Part shown: positions 9,066-19,788 of the stretch, one piece after another | Numbering within the stretch: position 1 is the stretch's first letter | How the letters are laid out: the number at the start of each line of letters is the position of its first letter | Source of the DNA: Methanosarcina flavescens | GTDB lineage: Archaea; Halobacteriota; Methanosarcinia; Methanosarcinales; Methanosarcinaceae | Assembly: GCF_001304615.2 (NCBI RefSeq) | Contig: NZ_CP032683.1 | Span: forward strand, 186,001 to 250,000 | Direction of reading: 5' to 3' | DNA length: 64,000 bases | Position numbers and translations under genes: made by a program | The notes under the pieces: model-generated | Told to the model about the DNA's origin: nothing | Database searches by the model: none | What the model saw: only the letters and a program-made list of their open reading frames with translations

Positions 9066-11819
9066 GTGCCGAAAAAAATGGACATTTCCCTCTTCTTAGA
9101 TCAGATTCAAGCTTCCAGCCGCTATGAAAACCAAATCGTTCATAATGAAAAAATCCCTGCAAGAGAAGCCCTGTATGCGCCTCTGGAGCTGAAACCGCAG
9201 GTAAAAGCAGCCCTTTCAGGCATCGGGATCGAAAATCTGTATACGCATCAGGTAGAAGCCATAGAAAAAATCCGGGAAGGAAAAAACGTTGTATTGTGTA
9301 CGACTACAGCAAGCGGAAAATCCCTTACTTATATAATTCCTGTTTTTGAGACCATTCTTAATGAGCCCGAAGCAACCGCCCTTTACATCTCTCCTTTAAA
9401 TGCCCTTGTAAACGACCAGTTAAAGTCTTTTCTGGAATTCGAAGAGGCTCTGAAATCAGGGGCAGGCATAGCCAGATATACAGGCGCTCTCTCAGAAGTC
9501 GAGAAAAGGAAGGTAAGAGAAGGGCAAACCAATGTGGTTTTAACAAACCCTGAAATGATCCATATGAGTTTTCTTGCCTGGCATCATCTCTGGAGGCGGT
9601 TTTACTCGAACCTCAGGTTCATAGTCGTTGACGAGAGTCATTACTATCGGGGGGTTATAGGCAGCAATATGGCAAACCTGCTAAGGCGGCTTTTACGCGT
9701 GGCTGAGTATTACGGGGCATCCCCGCAGTTTATTTGCTGTTCTGCAACTATAGGAAACCCAGATGACCATACGGAAACCCTTGTCGGGCGGAAAGTTGCA
9801 GTGGTTGAGAACAATGGTTCTCTTCAGGGCAGTCAGCAGTTCGTTTTCTGGAACCCACCACTTTACATAAACAATAAAGGGTGCACATTGAGGAGAAGCA
9901 GCTTTTCTGAGGCTTCCTCGATTTTTGCAAAGGCTGTACAGGCAGGATTCCAGACCCTGGCTTTTACCCGGTCCAGGCAGGGAGTTGAGAGGATGTATAA
10001 ACGTTGCCGGGAGCTTTTAAGGAGCAAAAATCTTTCCTCTGCAATCTGTTCCTACAGGAGCGGCTATTTTGACAGGGAAAGGGAAGAAATCGAAAAGAAA
10101 ATGAATTCTGGGGAACTTCGGGGGGTTATATCCACAAATGCACTCGAGCTGGGGATAGATATTGGAGGACTTGATGCCTGTATTCTGGACGGTTATCCGG
10201 GGACAGTTATGAGTGCAAGACAGCAGGCAGGCAGGGCGGGCAGAAGTGGGAATGAAAGCCTTGTTGTCCTTGTAGCAGGCACAAATGCTCTTGACCAGTA
10301 TTATATGAGAAATCCTGCCGATTTTTTTGCAAGAAGCAGTGAAAATGCCGTACTCAACCCCAGAAATCCATATATCCTTGCAGGACACCTGCTCTGTGCC
10401 GCAAAAGAAATTCCTCTAAAAGCATCTGATGAGAAATATTTCGGGCAAGGCTATTCAAGAGTTGTGGAACTTCTGGAAATCGAAGGTCTGCTTGCAGGTG
10501 ACAACCTGAAGTATTCGACTGACCCGTTCCCGTACAAACACGTTTCTCTCCGGGGAATCGATAATAATACTTACTCTCTGCTTGCTTTTGAAGGGGAAAA
10601 ATGCTTCCCTATAGAAAAAGACATCGAAGAAACTCTAGCCTTCAGGGAATGCCATCCCGGGGCTGTTTACATGCACAGGGGAGAACCTTATTACATAAAC
10701 AGGATCGACCATGAAAAGAAGGAGATCCATGCCGTAAAAACGCATGATGCTTATTATACGAAACCCATGATCGATTCGTCTGTGATTGTACAGGAAACAT
10801 ATGCGGTAAAGCCTCTGCTGCACGCGCCGGAAGTTGAGGTCGGGCTTGGGGAAGTCGAGGTAACGGACAGGGTTATTGGTTACAGGAAAATTCAGACCCA
10901 GAGTAATGACATAATGAGCGCACACAACCTTGAGATGCCTCCAGTCAGCCTCCAGACAATGGCTGTTTGGCTCAAGCTTCCAGACAGGCTGCAGGAACTT
11001 GCAGAAGAGCATAAACTGGATTTTGCAGGCGGAATCCATGCTGTAGAGCATGCAATGATCTCAATGTACCCTCTTCACCTGCTTGTGGACAGGAGCGATG
11101 TAGGCGGGGTTTCCACGCCGTCCCATCCTGACCTTGGAAACAAAAGCGGGATCTTCATTTATGACGGGCACAGGGGTGGAGTGGGGTACGCAGAAAAAGG
11201 TTACGACCTTATAGAAGAGGTGCTTGACGGCACCCTAAAAGCAATAGAGAGCTGTCCCTGTGAAAGTGGCTGCCCGAGCTGTATCCAGTCCCCGAAGTGC
11301 GGAAATAATAACGAGCCACTGGACAAACATGCTGCAATCATGCTTCTGCATGAGATTCTCGGAAAAGCCCCCTACATTCCGCCCAAAAGGAAAGAAAAAC
11401 ACCTTTCCGAAGTCCGGAGAGCTTCAAGGCAGGCTCCCGAAAAAAGAAGTACAGACGATGCTCTAAGCAGGGTAAGGCGCCAGCTCAGACGGGAAACCAT
11501 AAAACAGAAACCGCCTGCAGGGCAGGATAAAAAAGAGAAAACCTTCATTGTCACGGATGAAAAGGGAAGAATGATCGGAGTAATCTCTGCCCCTGCTCCT
11601 GAAAAAGCTGCCGCAAAAACCTTCCACCAGAAACTCAGAGGAGAAAAAGAACCCACAAGGGAGAAACCCCTTGAAATACGTGTCAGAGACCTTGGAGCAG
11701 GTAATGATTACAACTTCCAGCTCTGGGTTGAGATCTCCGAAAATAAAGGAAATGAAGCCGTTAATGGAGAAAATGGAAAAAAAGTTGTAAAGAAACTGAT
11801 TATCAGGAAAGTTGTCTGA
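9066..11819 (+). CDS. DEAD/DEAH-box ATP-dependent helicase, Hrq1/YprA (MrfA)-like, with DUF1998 zinc domain
   Basis: A 917-residue superfamily 2 helicase. Walker A TTTASGKS lies at residues 79-86, the DESH box at 189-192, and motif VI QQAGRAGRSG in the second RecA domain. A C-terminal DUF1998-type cysteine cluster (CPCESGCPSC...PKCGNN) probably binds metal. After about residue 770 there is a long, highly charged Lys/Arg/Glu tail. This architecture matches the Hrq1/MrfA group, 3-prime to 5-prime DNA helicases involved in DNA repair; the role here is by homology only. GTG 9066 is the first start; ATG 9078 (MDISLFLDQ) is a reasonable alternative. It stands alone between an acyltransferase and a convergent surface-protein gene. 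Confidence 0.9.
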   Translation: MPKKMDISLFLDQIQASSRYENQIVHNEKIPAREALYAPLELKPQVKAALSGIGIENLYTHQVEAIEKIREGKNVVLCTTTASGKSLTYIIPVFETILNEPEATALYISPLNALVNDQLKSFLEFEEALKSGAGIARYTGALSEVEKRKVREGQTNVVLTNPEMIHMSFLAWHHLWRRFYSNLRFIVVDESHYYRGVIGSNMANLLRRLLRVAEYYGASPQFICCSATIGNPDDHTETLVGRKVAVVENNGSLQGSQQFVFWNPPLYINNKGCTLRRSSFSEASSIFAKAVQAGFQTLAFTRSRQGVERMYKRCRELLRSKNLSSAICSYRSGYFDREREEIEKKMNSGELRGVISTNALELGIDIGGLDACILDGYPGTVMSARQQAGRAGRSGNESLVVLVAGTNALDQYYMRNPADFFARSSENAVLNPRNPYILAGHLLCAAKEIPLKASDEKYFGQGYSRVVELLEIEGLLAGDNLKYSTDPFPYKHVSLRGIDNNTYSLLAFEGEKCFPIEKDIEETLAFRECHPGAVYMHRGEPYYINRIDHEKKEIHAVKTHDAYYTKPMIDSSVIVQETYAVKPLLHAPEVEVGLGEVEVTDRVIGYRKIQTQSNDIMSAHNLEMPPVSLQTMAVWLKLPDRLQELAEEHKLDFAGGIHAVEHAMISMYPLHLLVDRSDVGGVSTPSHPDLGNKSGIFIYDGHRGGVGYAEKGYDLIEEVLDGTLKAIESCPCESGCPSCIQSPKCGNNNEPLDKHAAIMLLHEILGKAPYIPPKRKEKHLSEVRRASRQAPEKRSTDDALSRVRRQLRRETIKQKPPAGQDKKEKTFIVTDEKGRMIGVISAPAPEKAAAKTFHQKLRGEKEPTREKPLEIRVRDLGAGNDYNFQLWVEISENKGNEAVNGENGKKVVKKLIIRKVV

Positions 11820-11909
11820 GAAATAATGTGCCTGATAATGTTTCTCAGATTTGTCAGGAAGGTTAAAGGACTTGCTTTACTAGAGAAGTCTGCTTTTGAG
11901 ACCTGATAG

Positions 11910-14695
11910 CTAATTTCCGTTTGCTCCGCAGTTCTGGCTCTTCGCTGCTTTTCTGTTGTCAGTAAATAATGCTTTTAAGGGTGCATTTCCCGAGGTCACA
12001 TTCGCAAAGAAATCGGCAACAGGCGGTTTTAATGAAGGGTCCATTACCGATACCGTACACATGTAAATGTCTTGGTTTCCCTGGAAAAGTTCATTGACTC
12101 TATATCCATTACGTGAATCCACCCAGATTATCCTGTCGCCATAAATTGCGGGATGTATCTGATCGGACTTATTCGTGGTGATCTGGGTTTCCGTGTTAGT
12201 GGAGATATTGTACATGTAAATATCCCAGTTTCTATTGCACCAATCCGCCCATACTATTCTATCCCCATAGATAGAAGGATTTGATTTAGATTCATTGGTG
12301 GTGGTGATTCTGGTCTCCTTAGAGGTAGAGAGATTGTACATATAAATATGGCTGCCATTCAAGTAAACCAGCCTGTTACCGTGGATTTTTGGATTCGATG
12401 CGGATCCGCTGGTGGTAATTTGAGTTTCTGTAGATGTTGAGAGATTATACATGTAGATATCATCTTTATACCACGTACTATATCCTCTGTGCCGATCATA
12501 CCACACTATTTTTTTACGATCACGCCACACAATTTTATCATCATAGATAGCTGGATCATCTTGATCGGATTCGTTTGTAGTTATCCTTGTTTCTCTGCCT
12601 GTGGAGAGATTGTACATATAAATATCTCCCCTTCCATTGCGATAATCCAACCAGACTACCCTATCTCCGTAAATATCAGGATCATATACGCTTGTACTGT
12701 TTATGATAGGGGTTTTTTTAGAGGTAGAAAGATTATATACGTGTATACTGGAACTTTCCACTCTTCCGTTGTTATTACGATATTCCCTCCAGACAATTCT
12801 ATCACTATAGATTGCAGGCCATACATCAGAATTGTAGTAGTATGGAAGGTATGAAATATTGGTAGGGATTTGAGTTTCCGTGGAAGTGGAGAGATCATAA
12901 ACGTAAATATTATAATACCCTGATACATTGCGATCATCAAGAAATACTATTTTATCTCCGTAAATAACAGGATTAGTCTGATTTGATTTGTTTTTGGTAA
13001 TCTGAGCCTCCGTGAGAGTGTACTGAGGCCTATCGGATGCTACTACTGGATATAGCTTCGAGAAGGTACCGGATACAGGGTACACGTGAACCGGTGTTTT
13101 ATTGGTAGAGTCAATGATTCCATCATTCTCGAAGTCCCATACCCTGGACGTTGCATTCAGGGAAAGATCTGTAAACATGACAGAAAGAGGTACATAACCA
13201 TTGCTTACATTAGTACTGAATTCTGCAACAGGAAATACCGGCTGCTGGTCTCCAGGCATAGAGACGAGAGGAAGGTAATCAATATCATATGCACTGACCG
13301 TATAGATAGAGTCCCCAATTCCATCCTTATTCCAGTCGTTGCAGGTTTGCGAGAATCCAGTTCCGTCGGGATTTGCCCAGAAGTTTCCGCCGAGGTAAGA
13401 CCCTCCTGCAATGTTAGTGCCTGAGGTTTTGGAGGTGTTTAAAGAAACATTATTTTTTCCACCGCTAATGTTTGTTGCCTTTGAAATAAAATAGTTGCCT
13501 GTATAGTTGCCTGTATCATTAAAGATGTTGACTGTATTATTGAATATATTATTATAGAACCGATTAGTTCCATCATATGGAGCCTCATTGTTAACTTGTT
13601 TGATATATACTCCGTACTGCTTGTTTAGCTCCACCCTGTTATTAGCTACCAGATTTCCGGAGGAATCGCCTTCGAGTAATGTTCCTATGTCGTTGTTTGA
13701 AATCATATTATTTAAGATTGAATTATTTCCCGCCCCGTCTATTGTATAGCCTCTCACCAGTATCCCAATATTGTTTTTTGAAATAGTATTGTTTAAAATT
13801 GAGTTGCCTCCTGAATTTCCAACTATAATTCCTTGATCATTAGAGATCAGGGTATTATTGTAAATCTGATTTCCTCCCGAGTACCAGGTTGGATAGATTC
13901 CTTGATCATTAGAGATCAGGGTATTATTGTAAATCTTATTCCCCCCCGAGTACCAGGTTGGATAGATGCCCACACTACAATTTACAATTGTATTGTTTTC
14001 TATATCAGAAGAAGCTTTAATGAGTGAAATTCCATAATTTGAATCATTCGAGATATAGTTGCCGAGAATTTTGCAATCACTGGTGCTGATTAATAATATG
14101 CCACCATCCAGGAGGGTATTATTAAGCAAAACACAATAATATGGTCCGTGATCAACACGAATAACTCCGCTAACAATTAGATTATCAGAGACTGTAAAAG
14201 TATAATCACCCTCTGGTCCCCATATGAAGATACCTGAATCCAAGATTACGTTTTTCTCAATAGTGGAATTGTAGCAGTTATCAGTCCCAATACCCGATTC
14301 CAGAATATTATTCTTAACAGTGCAGTTCTCAATTTTATCATACCAGTTGCAATTTACAGGACCCTGTAATTTTAAATGTTCTTGTACTCTAAAACCACTT
14401 AGGGTAATATTATTCGCACTTAGTATAAAAGCCCTAACAGTAGTATCCTCAGGATTTTCAGATACAGAAAGAATGCTTACATTATTCCATATATCCACAC
14501 ATTCATTATAGAAGCCCGGATAAACAAGAATGAGATCACCTGATGAGGAATTGTTTACTGCCTCCTGAATAGATTTGAAATCTGCGCCTGGACCACTGTT
14601 GTCTACAGTAATTTCCTTGGCGGATGCAGGATTATAAACTGCAGCCATAAAAAAATAGTAACCAATAAAAATACAATCAATCTACTTACCCACAC
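11910..14695 (-). pseudogene. Surface protein with NosD beta-helix, PKD and propeller repeats; frameshifted signal peptide and truncated C-terminus
   Basis: The main ORF (14648 to 11910) starts inside a signal peptide, at MAAVYNPASAKEITVDN. It has a right-handed parallel beta-helix (NosD/PbH1 type, many N-NTI repeats), a PKD domain (VAEFSTNVSNGYVPLSVMFT...), then about seven TolB/WD-like propeller repeats (YGDRIVWxDxRN...DIYMYNLSTxxET). It ends in a second PKD start (PVADFFANVTSGNAPLKALF) that breaks off into a short unrelated tail. In another frame directly upstream, GTG 14695 after AGGGGGA encodes VSRLIVFLLVTIFL, a normal signal-peptide core. The two frames meet at a run of seven T (plus-strand A7 at 14649-14655). 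The family is typically exported to the archaeal surface; this copy seems damaged at both ends. Confidence 0.8.
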
Positions 14696-15010
14696 CTGTT
14701 CTTCCCCCTTTAAACCAAATCAGATTTTATCGAACAAATAAGATTTTAGAAGATCTTAAACCCTTAAAAAAATGCCAGGTTAAGGACTAATTGAATTTCT
14801 TTTCGGTATTATATAATTGTTTTTAATTTCTTAGCAAAAATAAGGTAAGTGAGAAGACTATATGCAATTTAAAAGATTATAAATCCATAAATTCTTTTTT
14901 TAACGCGTTTCAAGTCTTAAATTTTTAAACCGGATATTTAATTTAGATAACAGGTGCCTCAGCTATTCTTCAAGCGAAATAGAATTTTTTTATACGGATA
15001 ATTTCATACT

Positions 15011-15111
15011 TGATTATGATATAAAGGAAAATTATGCCTGATTATGGTATAGGGGAAAAGTATACCTGACAGGGGAAAATTATACTTAATTAGGGTGCAG
15101 AAGAAAATTGC
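15011..15111. repeat. Degenerate 28-bp tandem repeat
   Basis: Two full units of 28 bp (15011-15038 and 15039-15066, differing at a few positions, core GATTATGGTATAGGGGAAAA) are followed by a shortened and a diverged copy to about 15111. It lies in the roughly 600-bp AT-rich intergenic region (14696-15308) upstream of the FAD oxidoreductase; nothing else was seen there. Possible regulatory or replication-slippage DNA; function unknown. Confidence 0.55.
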
Positions 15112-15308
15112 TAGATAGGAAAAATGCCTGCGAAGATTGCTTATATAACAGGCTTCTATTGATCTTTTACAGCTTGCATTTTCTGTCACAATAAATTATA
15201 AAGAGCATTTCAGGAGCACGTTAGCGTTTTGCTTTGAATTTGGGGATTTACAGAGGGGACTTTGAAAAGCTTTCGGTTTAAAATTATTACTGTTTTCAGG
15301 AGTTCTCT

Positions 15309-16826
15309 ATGCTGAGACTGGAAATTTCAGGATGTTTGAATGCTTACAAAACTGAAAAGGTGCTACGCATGGATAATGAAGACAAATATTCAGGGAAACG
15401 GGAGAGAAATTCGGACTATAATGTGATAATCGTAGGGGCAGGACCTGCCGGAATGTTTGCAGCTTATGAGCTTGCAGAGTTCAAGTCTTTAAAAACTCTT
15501 ATCGTGGACATGGGCAGGGACATAGATGAACGCATGTGCCCAATGAAAACTCAGACATACTGCATGCACTGCACACCCTGCGATATCATGTGCGGAGTAG
15601 GGGGCTGCGGAACTTTTTCGGATGGGACCTTAAACCTGCGGCCTGATGTCGGAGGGGACCTGGCAGCCCTGACAGGCGACCAGACCGAAGCCTGGCAGCT
15701 CGTGGAAAAGGTGGATAAGGTTTTTTTGAAGTTTGGGGCGCCACAGGAAGCTCTGTTGACCGAAAGCCCGGAAATAGAGGGGCTTAAACGCAGGGCTGCC
15801 TCGGTAGGAGCACGTTTTATCGAAATAAAGCAGCGGCATATAGGTTCGGATAATGCCCCTACAGTGATAGCACGCTTTAAACAGAACCTTGTTAACAGAG
15901 GAGTGGACTTCCTGCTTGAGACCGAGGTAAAGGACCTGCTTATCGAGGATAGGACCTGCAAAGGAATTATACTGTCTGATGGACAGGAGATGCGAGCCAG
16001 CTATGTGCTCCTGTCACCTGGAAGACGGGGATGCAACTGGGTCTCGGACATGATTGAGAAACATGGGATCGAGGCCAGTTATGGCGGAATTGACATAGGG
16101 GTAAGGGTAGAAGTCCCTGCAATCGTAATGGACCCTGTAACGAAAATTAATCGCGACCCCAAATTCCATATCCAGAGCCGCCGTTATGATGATTTTGTCC
16201 GGACTTTCTGCACAAACATGCGCGGATTTGTTGTAATGGAGGAGTATGAAGGCTTTATCGCAACTAACGGCCATTCCCTGGCAAATACCGAATCCGAAAA
16301 TACTAATTTCGCTTTCCTTGTCCGAATTGAACTCACCGAACCCATTGAGAATACAACAAAGTATGCCCGTTCAATCGCAAAACTCGCAACCACTATAGGG
16401 GGAGGAAAACCGGTCCTGCAACGCATGGGCGACCTTAGAAGAGGCCGACGAACAACAAAAGAACGCCTTGCAAAAAACCTTGTTGTAAATACGCTTAAAG
16501 ACGTAACTCCTGGAGATATCTCAATGGCTCTTCCTCACAGGATAGTTATGGACATAATCGAAGGCCTTGAGACCTTAAACGAGATAATTCCCGGCGTCAC
16601 CTCGGACTCGACCCTGCTCTACGCCCCTGAGGTCAAATTTTACGCAATGCACCTGAATGTCGACAGGCAGATGGAAACCAGCATCAAGAATCTCTTCGCA
16701 GCCGGAGACGGAGCCGGGCTCTCAAGGGACATTGTCAATGCAGCTGCTACAGGCATTATGGCAGCCGAAGGAATAATGAAAATGGTCAAAGGGGAGAGAG
16801 GAACAAAAACAGGAACAAGAGAATAA
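15309..16826 (+). CDS. FAD-dependent oxidoreductase (COG2509-like dehydrogenase)
   Basis: The dinucleotide-binding motif VIIVGAGPAGMFAAYELAE lies near residue 39. It is followed by a Cys-rich segment (YCMHCTPCDIMCGVGGCGTF) and a C-terminal FAD motif (NLFAAGDGAGLSRDIVNAAA). This is the layout of the uncharacterised FAD-dependent dehydrogenase family COG2509. The cysteines before GGCGTFSDGTLN are a family hallmark and might hold a metal or take part in redox chemistry. The substrate is unknown. ATG 15309 follows CAGGAG with good spacing; ATG 15369 (MDNEDKY) is an alternative nearer the conserved domain. It is a single gene with its own long upstream region. Confidence 0.85.
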   Translation: MLRLEISGCLNAYKTEKVLRMDNEDKYSGKRERNSDYNVIIVGAGPAGMFAAYELAEFKSLKTLIVDMGRDIDERMCPMKTQTYCMHCTPCDIMCGVGGCGTFSDGTLNLRPDVGGDLAALTGDQTEAWQLVEKVDKVFLKFGAPQEALLTESPEIEGLKRRAASVGARFIEIKQRHIGSDNAPTVIARFKQNLVNRGVDFLLETEVKDLLIEDRTCKGIILSDGQEMRASYVLLSPGRRGCNWVSDMIEKHGIEASYGGIDIGVRVEVPAIVMDPVTKINRDPKFHIQSRRYDDFVRTFCTNMRGFVVMEEYEGFIATNGHSLANTESENTNFAFLVRIELTEPIENTTKYARSIAKLATTIGGGKPVLQRMGDLRRGRRTTKERLAKNLVVNTLKDVTPGDISMALPHRIVMDIIEGLETLNEIIPGVTSDSTLLYAPEVKFYAMHLNVDRQMETSIKNLFAAGDGAGLSRDIVNAAATGIMAAEGIMKMVKGERGTKTGTRE

Positions 16827-17803
16827 ATAAAAATTATAAAAATTATAAAAATTAAGGAAAAGCTGCACAGAGAAAAGAGAAAATTTTATTTAGAGAAGGT
16901 TGCGTTCTCACCTTAAGCTTGGATCGTTGAAAAAACATTCAAAATGCCCAGTTTCATAGTCTGAGAAGAGGTTTGGAATAGAATTCAGGACTGAGTTTAA
17001 GTTTTCAATCTCTTTGCCTGTATGCCGCAGATCTTTGTGGAGTGTGTTGCTTGTGGAGTTTTGTTTCAATAGATGAGAACGCAAGTTATACAAAGCATTC
17101 ATGGCATATATTATTTTTAAGATGTAATGTTACTTTATTGGTATAAGTCTTAGTAAGAAATGACAAATCTCAGTTCATTAGTTTAAAGGTTATATTAGTG
17201 ATGTAATGGGAAATTAGTGGGCTGGTCGAGTAGTAGAGATCGCTGAAAATCTTGAATCTGCGCTGGAGCAGTTCAGCAGCATATATCAGGAACTGGAAAG
17301 AGAGATGTAAAATCCTCTCCAGTTCATGGGTTTGTGTGATGAACTCGGAGTAAACTCAGAAAACAGCGAGAAGATGGCGAGAAACTTATGGAAGCAGTTG
17401 TTAAGGGTTGTTAGAAGGTGAAAAACCGAAAAATGAGAATTTGAGAAGCCTATTTATTAAAGGCGGTGGTTGCCAAACTGAAATAAATTAAATATTGAGA
17501 TTATCCCGAAACTAATATTATTGAGTTCATCTCAAAACATGATTCCCCTTCAAAATAGCTGCTAAGATTACAACTCAAAATAAGATATTTCTTTGATTCC
17601 ATATCTTGGAAACACTTTCTTACATGATTCTATCCAGCTTATCCAGCTAAAGAATCTTTATATTGTACTTTTGTTTTTAAACTCTTCCCAATCTGCCTTT
17701 ATTGGTCTTCCTCTCTTCTTTTATTATACTGTTTAAAGAACTTGTTGAAACCCTGTAGAGAATTTTTAATTTTGTGATATGTGATTTTGACTCAAAGAAT
17801 TTC
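16827..17803. other. Intergenic region with short gene remnants
   Basis: No intact gene recognised in 977 bases. A plus-strand stretch at about 17226-17310 reads VVEIAENLESALEQFSSIYQ then ELEREM and stop. It resembles the C-terminal helix of type I restriction methylase (HsdM) proteins; an ATG is in frame just upstream (17205) but is followed by TAG, so only a relic remains. On the minus strand at about 17590-17750, stretches such as FNKFFKQYNKRRGRPIKADW look like transposase debris. A 64-codon minus-strand ORF (16908-17102) has no ribosome site or recognisable motif and is not called. Confidence 0.35.
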
Positions 17804-18184
17804 CTAGTTTGGTTCGGCAATTTTTCTAATTACATCCATCATTCCATCCGATTCAAAAGGTTTTACTACAAACCCCATAGCGCCTATCTTCATGGACTCT
17901 GTTATCAGAACCTGCTGACCAAGAGAGGAAAACATCGCCATTTTTGCTTTGTGGTCTATAACAAGGAACTTATCCAGTAACTTTTTCCAGTTCTTACTAT
18001 CTGGCACATTATCCGGCACCATTATATCCATCAGTACGAGATCAGGCTTTACCTCCAGATACTTTTGAATGGCTTCGTCCCCATCAGCCACCTCAGCAAC
18101 CACCTCGTGCCCGTGCTTAAAGAGAGTGTCCCGGATTGCCATTCGCATAAATTCGGCGTCGTCTACAATCATAACCCTTGCCAT
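17804..18184 (-). CDS. CheY-like stand-alone response regulator
   Basis: A 126-residue single receiver domain. Acidic pocket D8-D9, phospho-acceptor D53 (DLVLMDIMVPD), switch Ser at 86/87 and conserved K108 (FVVKPF) are all present. No output domain. The segment after D53 (DNVPDSKNWKKLLDKFLVID) is atypical: the usual P-x-M-D/N-G loop is absent and the stretch to the lysine is slightly long, so its partner surface probably differs from classical CheY. GAGGG precedes the ATG. No kinase is adjacent; the partner may be one of the many orphan PAS kinases of such genomes (inference). Confidence 0.9.
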   Translation of the reverse strand: MARVMIVDDAEFMRMAIRDTLFKHGHEVVAEVADGDEAIQKYLEVKPDLVLMDIMVPDNVPDSKNWKKLLDKFLVIDHKAKMAMFSSLGQQVLITESMKIGAMGFVVKPFESDGMMDVIRKIAEPN

Positions 18185-18520
18185 TAAGTTTCCCTCTTTT
18201 TTATTTTTAATAAGTAAACTATATTATTCTACGATTTTTGTGTTATTTTTTTAGTCTAATGCTTTTCAGTCTGCCTGCAGGTAACAAACTTCCTATAAAT
18301 CTACAGAACTCAACTGTTTTATTCTTTTTGGTCAGTATTGTAAAGGGAACTCATAACAGTGAAGGAGAACTCCATAACAGGAGCGATGTACGCTTTATAC
18401 GCTTGCTGTCTTGCGAAGGACATTATTTATGCAGTAGAAAATAAATGTAAACTCGTTCTATGTTACAGCATAATACCTTCTTTAATCAGAATATAAAAGC
18501 GGGAGTATGGATGAAGTTTT
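18185..18520. other. Intergenic region, nothing recognised
   Basis: The divergent spacer between the response regulator and the cysteine desulfurase should hold both promoters. It is AT-rich near 18190-18250. I see no convincing ORF, RNA or repeat. Confidence 0.4.
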
Positions 18521-19702
18521 ATGGGAATTGAAGATTGCCTGGTTGATTTCCAGATTCCAGAATACCTCCATTATATGGATAGTGCGGCAACCAGCCTTAT
18601 TCCTGAGCCTGTAATAGCTGCAATGAACGAATATGACCGACAATACCGCTCCGGCGTTGGCAGGGGAATGCACAGGCTTGCAAGGGTTGCAACCCAGAGG
18701 TATCAGGACACACACGATAAGGTCAGCAGTTTCATTGGCGGGAAAGGAGGCACGACTGTCTTTACCAGGAACGCCACCGAAGCTATCAATATGGTTGCTG
18801 CTGGCCTTGATTGGAAACCCGGAGACCGTATAGTCACAACAATTACAGAGCATCACTCCAATTTGCTTCCCTGGCTTCGACTGCGCCAGAAAGGCGTTGA
18901 GGTAGTTGTTATTCAGCCTGACGGGACCGAGGTTATCGATCTCGAAGCATTTAAGGAGGCAATTACTGCTGGAACAAAACTGGTTGCTGTCAGCCATGCC
19001 TCAAACGTACTCGGTACAGTTCAGCCAGTAAAAGAAATTGCTGACATTTGCAAAGCGCAGGGAGCCTACTTTCTTGTTGACGGGGCACAGTCCGTTCCCC
19101 ATTTTCCTGTAGATGTCCGGCACATTGGATGTGATTTTCTCTGCTTTTCCGGGCATAAGATGTTGGGGCCTACCGGCATCGGCATTCTGTGGATGCGGGA
19201 TGAAATTATTTCTCCTCTCATACTGGGCGGAGGCACAGTCGAGGACGTCACAACCGAAGGGTACACCTTAACAAGCGGTTACCGGCGGTTTGAGGGAGGC
19301 ACCCCAAATATTTCAGGCGCGATAGGGCTTGCACAGGCTGTAAAATATCTCGAAAGCCTGGGAATGGATTCGATGTTAAGGCACGAGCAGAGACTTACTG
19401 ACCGCCTGCTTTCAGGGCTTGCCGGGATCAAAAACGTCACTGTCTATGGGCCCGAGAATGTGAAAAACAGGATAGGGGTTGTCTCGTTTACCATAGACAA
19501 AATCCATCCGCATGAAATCGCTTATCTGCTTGATGAAAGAGCCGCAATTCTCGTCCGTTCGGGAGACCACTGCTGTATTCCGCTAATGAAGCATCTTGGG
19601 CTTGAAAGCGGTACAGTCAGGGCAAGCCTCTACCTGTATAATACCCTGGAAGAAATAGACCTGCTTATTGAGACCGTGGAAGAGATTGCAAATACCATAT
19701 AA
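18521..19702 (+). CDS. Cysteine desulfurase, SufS/Csd type (class V aminotransferase)
   Basis: A PLP enzyme of 393 residues that would release sulfur from L-cysteine as a protein persulfide. The Schiff-base lysine is K213 in CFSGHKMLGPTG; the catalytic-loop cysteine is in RSGDHCC (C351/C352), the group II (SufS-like) pattern; THH-type and D-G-A-Q-S PLP contacts (VDGAQSVPH) are present. fdhD begins 86 bases downstream on the same strand, and in E. coli FdhD receives sulfur from a cysteine desulfurase, so a local sulfur relay is plausible. It may also serve Fe-S assembly or thiamine sulfur. I do not assign sufS because no sufBC genes are here. Confidence 0.9.
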   Translation: MGIEDCLVDFQIPEYLHYMDSAATSLIPEPVIAAMNEYDRQYRSGVGRGMHRLARVATQRYQDTHDKVSSFIGGKGGTTVFTRNATEAINMVAAGLDWKPGDRIVTTITEHHSNLLPWLRLRQKGVEVVVIQPDGTEVIDLEAFKEAITAGTKLVAVSHASNVLGTVQPVKEIADICKAQGAYFLVDGAQSVPHFPVDVRHIGCDFLCFSGHKMLGPTGIGILWMRDEIISPLILGGGTVEDVTTEGYTLTSGYRRFEGGTPNISGAIGLAQAVKYLESLGMDSMLRHEQRLTDRLLSGLAGIKNVTVYGPENVKNRIGVVSFTIDKIHPHEIAYLLDERAAILVRSGDHCCIPLMKHLGLESGTVRASLYLYNTLEEIDLLIETVEEIANTI

Positions 19703-19788
19703 AAGATAGCTGGAATGTGAAGGAATAATTCGGTAATATTCAGGAACATAACCTGAAGAAATGACAATTCATCAGGATATGGTGTAAG

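Noticed and set aside
10017-11051. Several 120-140-codon minus-strand ORFs inside the helicase gene
   Set aside because: They are shadows of a long, well-supported gene on the other strand.
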